5,620 bases of DNA. Origin: CAZKYX01 sp964557125. GTDB taxonomy: Bacteria; Patescibacteriota; Microgenomatia; Levybacterales; GWA1-39-11. The notes under the pieces were generated by a model, which saw only the letters and a list, made by a program, of their open reading frames with translations, had not been told where the DNA came from and did not search any database. Of this stretch, positions 4,455-5,620 are shown piece after piece. The stretch covers positions 1 to 5,620 of the forward strand of contig CAZKYX010000052.1 of NCBI GenBank assembly GCA_964557125.1, written 5' to 3'. The position numbers and the translations under genes are program-made. Every line of letters starts with the position of its first letter. The first letter of the stretch is position 1.

Positions 4455-4697
4455 CTACCTCCACTTGTTGTGCATGGGGTCTCTTTTGTCAGCAGCAGCG
4501 CTTTGAAAGCCAGTCGCTAGTTGCTTGTAATCCCTGCCACGGGGAGGCTCGTTTGTGGCTAGTCGGTTAAGACAGTTTGCGATTGCGTCGAGCCTTTCGG
4601 GCGTAGACGTATTGACGAGCTCGATAAGCGTAGTCTGGCTTAGAGGCTTGCTTATAAGAGCTATGACTTCCTCATCCGTAATGTTGTCACTAAGCAT
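4455..4697 (-). CDS. Unrecognised 80-residue protein
   Basis: No family recognised. The sequence is mainly helical in character: ITDEEVIALISKPLSQTTLIELV and then a PERLDAIANCLNRLA helix, with a basic, polar C-terminus (KRDPMHNKWR). It has no membrane segment or signal peptide. The ATG at 4697 is preceded by GGGAG (plus 4705-4709) at seven bases. It lies 47 bases after the end of the first operon gene and ends three bases before the next start, carrying that gene's ribosome site. The middle position in a tight operon argues that it is real. Stop codon TAG. Confidence 0.7.
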   Translation of the reverse strand: MLSDNITDEEVIALISKPLSQTTLIELVNTSTPERLDAIANCLNRLATNEPPRGRDYKQLATGFQSAAADKRDPMHNKWR

Positions 4698-4737
4698 GAC
4701 TCATCTCCCAAAGTCTTCTTGTGGACGTTAATGATGT

Positions 4738-4755
4738 ATCGGCCCTAAGGCCGAT
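4738..4755. repeat. Hairpin over the stop codon of the first operon gene
   Basis: ATCGGCC (4738-4744) and GGCCGAT (4749-4755) form a perfect 7-bp stem with a 4-base loop that holds the TAG stop of the 99-residue gene. No T-run follows, so it is not a classical terminator; it could attenuate transcription or stabilise the message. Its left arm and loop, ATCGGCCCTA, repeat the core seen at 192-201. Confidence 0.5.
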
Positions 4756-5044
4756 CTGACATTGTTTCCTTGCGTTCTGGCCACAGGATCTGCATCCCAT
4801 GCATCTTGGTTCGACCATGACGGTCTAGGGAATAGGTGACTCGGATGCGCCTTTTTTCGATGAGAAGCGCACACCTAAGTCTGTCCCGAGGACGAGCCAA
4901 GAATTCGACAATCTCCCCCTTGCCATCGCTCCTGAGAGCAAAGACGATTTCGTGAACCTTTCCGGTGAGAAGACCTGAGAAGAACGTATCTCCTATGGCC
5001 TCAACCGTTCCGGTAACCTCTAGTCTTTTCGACTTTCCAAACAT
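4745..5044 (-). CDS. Unrecognised 99-residue beta-rich protein
   Basis: No family recognised. From the ATG at 5044 the product begins MFGKSKRLEVTGTVEAIGDTF and continues with alternating hydrophobic strands (HEIVFALRSDG, EIVEFLARPRD, RRIRVTYSLDRHG), which would suit a small beta barrel such as an OB fold. That is a guess from pattern only. The open frame runs back to 5143, but 5044 is preferred because AAGGA (plus 5051-5055) lies six bases before it, and the upstream part would translate an inverted repeat. It is the first gene of a leftward operon with the 80- and 79-residue genes. Its stop codon lies in a perfect hairpin. A large inverted repeat occupies its leader. Confidence 0.7.
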   Translation of the reverse strand: MFGKSKRLEVTGTVEAIGDTFFSGLLTGKVHEIVFALRSDGKGEIVEFLARPRDRLRCALLIEKRRIRVTYSLDRHGRTKMHGMQILWPERKETMSDRP

Positions 5045-5065
5045 TAGTAGTCCTTCCTTTCTTGA

Positions 5066-5108
5066 ACCCACAATTCCGGCTTTGAATTTCAAAACAAGAA
5101 TTGTGGGT
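5066..5108. promoter_or_regulatory. Large inverted repeat in the operon leader
   Basis: ACCCACAATTC (5066-5076) and GAATTGTGGGT (5098-5108) are perfect 11-bp arms separated by 21 bases; the arm centres are 32 bases apart, about three helical turns. The spacer holds a smaller near-palindrome, TTTGAATTTCAAA (5081-5093). It ends about eight bases before the ribosome site of the first operon gene. It could be an operator, or an RNA stem-loop in the leader controlling translation. Confidence 0.6.
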
Positions 5109-5184
5109 CCAAATAACAGCCAAGTTGTGAATGTGCAAACCACTTCACTTCAAGCAATAGAGAAATGAGCAGAATAACGTTGAA

Positions 5185-5198
5185 ATTATACTATTATA
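5185..5198 (-). promoter_or_regulatory. Two possible -10 boxes for the small-gene operon
   Basis: On the minus strand two perfect TATAAT boxes occur at plus 5193-5198 and 5185-5190. No good -35 element is found at the usual distance, so the call is tentative. If used, the leader would be about 135 bases and would contain the inverted repeat at 5066-5108. The rest of 5109-5268 shows nothing else I can support. Confidence 0.3.
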
Positions 5199-5268
5199 GG
5201 CTAAGAATAGCTACAATATGTTACTGCGCCTTTCTATTTCAAGCTATTTTTTGTAAAATATATGGCGT

Positions 5269-5353
5269 GCTGGAATGACGGAGCGGTCAATCGTAACAGA
5301 CTGTAAATCTGTCGCCCGTTTGGGCTACATAGGTTCGAATCCTATTTCCAGCA
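5269..5353 (+). tRNA. tRNA-Tyr (anticodon GTA)
   Basis: An 85-base class II cloverleaf. The acceptor stem is GCTGGAA/TTCCAGC. The D arm has a 3-bp ACG/CGT stem and loop GAGCGGTCAAT, and the anticodon arm is ACAGA-CTGTAAA-TCTGT with GTA at 34-36. The long variable arm has stem GCCC-GTTT-GGGC, as tRNA-Tyr requires, and the T arm is ATAGG-TTCGAAT-CCTAT. The discriminator A is followed by CA, so the CCA end is not encoded. A weak promoter candidate, TAAAAT at 5254-5259, lies just upstream. The gene is followed by decayed copies of its 3' half. Confidence 0.95.
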
Positions 5354-5363
5354 CATTTTGCTT

Positions 5364-5396
5364 GCTGGAAACAAACTCGCTTTATTTCCAGCACAA
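5364..5396 (+). repeat. Copy of the tRNA-Tyr acceptor ends
   Basis: GCTGGAA (5364-5370) repeats the first seven bases of the tRNA, and TATTTCCAGCACA (5383-5395, first base differing in phase with the intact 3' end) repeats its last bases. Together they bracket a 15-base unrelated centre and could pair as a short stem. It looks like a collapsed tRNA copy or a duplicated end. Confidence 0.5.
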
Positions 5397-5422
5397 GTTT
5401 AAAATTCAACATAACCTTCGGT

Positions 5423-5534
5423 TGTAAATCTGTATTTCGCTTCAAAGTCGCTCATATGCTTCAGCACAGCTTTCACCATCGCCCGTTTGGTACATCGCTT
5501 CGAATTCTATTTCCAACACATATTCGCTTGCTGG
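5423..5534 (+). pseudogene. Decayed, interrupted copy of the tRNA-Tyr 3' half
   Basis: TGTAAATCTGT (5423-5433) repeats the anticodon arm of the intact tRNA at 5302-5312. After a 46-base unrelated segment the copy resumes at 5480 with CGCCCGTTTGG, loses two bases that destroy the variable stem, and runs through TTCGAATTCTATTTCCAACA with scattered changes. It continues past the tRNA end into the flank: CTTGCTGG at 5527 matches 5361. The offset from the original is about 165 bases, so a whole segment, not just the tRNA, was duplicated in tandem. It cannot fold as a tRNA. Confidence 0.75.
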
Positions 5535-5546
5535 GAATAAAACAAG

Positions 5547-5620
5547 TTATTTCTTCGAGTTGAGGTGAAGCCACTCCTCCCATCCAACGGCAAGAGCCTT
5601 TACTCTCTTTGCCGGAGAGG
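5547..5620 (-). CDS. Probable C-terminus of a gene running off the window
   Basis: On the minus strand, 23 open codons read SPAKRVKALAVGWEEWLHL and then NSKK before a TAA stop at 5547-5549. The composition is protein-like, and this reading seems better than the other frames of the segment, but the family cannot be recognised from so little. The start lies beyond the right edge. The same stretch contains an imperfect inverted repeat (CGGCAAGAG with CTCTTTGCCG, 5589-5616), which could instead mean that it is non-coding. Confidence 0.35.
   Translation of the reverse strand, partial: SPAKRVKALAVGWEEWLHLNSKK

Noticed and set aside
5045..5143. N-terminal hydrophobic extension of the 99-residue protein (as a signal peptide)
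   Set aside because: A well-spaced Shine-Dalgarno site precedes 5044, and the extension translates the large inverted repeat; no ribosome site is seen near 5143.
1..5620. Reassigned UGA codon
   Set aside because: No gene here ends in TGA, which hints at it, but there are only about ten stop codons, and no gene needs TGA read-through to be complete.

Overview
The window looks like a piece of a streamlined bacterial genome, most likely a Candidate Phyla Radiation (Patescibacteria) member. The reasons are the very small genes, tRNAs without an encoded CCA end, promoters that abut the start codon so mRNAs would be leaderless or nearly so, and a gene set (TrpR/YerC-like regulator, PaaX/Cas2-like regulator, LAGLIDADG-fold protein with a Cys/His C-terminal knuckle) that I associate with that group. 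This placement is inference; there is no 16S or marker phylogeny here.

Layout. 1-300: gene-free tract of short repeats and palindromes. 370-762 (-): TrpR/YerC-like repressor whose promoter carries a 26-bp perfect palindrome, with a second copy of the palindrome core beyond its 3' end. 892-1572 (+): PAP2-type membrane phosphatase, transcribed divergently. 1617-2894 (+): 425-aa protein with two degenerate LAGLIDADG motifs, a homing-endonuclease-associated-type helical repeat and a CxH...CxxC knuckle. 2968-3286 (-): tRNA-Thr(GGT) followed by rpmG (ribosomal protein L33). A second copy of the last 13 codons of rpmG lies just downstream, and a broken 5' copy of the tRNA lies just upstream. 3408-3950 (-): PaaX/Cas2-like regulator whose promoter is covered by a 42-bp dyad. 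4131-5044 (-): compact operon of three unrecognised small genes plus a probable 25-aa membrane peptide, visibly richer in G+C than the left part and with strong Shine-Dalgarno sites. 5269-5353 (+): tRNA-Tyr(GTA) followed by a decayed, interrupted copy of its own 3' half. 5547-5620 (-): probable C-terminus of a gene running off the window.

How it fits together. Two separate regulator genes each have a large dyad placed over their own promoter, which is the usual design of negative autoregulation. Three translation genes (tRNA-Thr, L33, tRNA-Tyr) each sit next to a partial copy of themselves, and in the two tRNA copies a 28-46 bp foreign segment interrupts the copy. One of these segments shares a 16/17 match with the repeat tract at the left edge, so a small mobile or recombinogenic repeat family may be acting here. 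The most novel candidates are the apparently catalytically dead LAGLIDADG-fold multidomain protein, the L33 echo with only synonymous differences, and the small-gene operon ending in a tiny membrane peptide. No CRISPR array, complete insertion sequence or origin was found.
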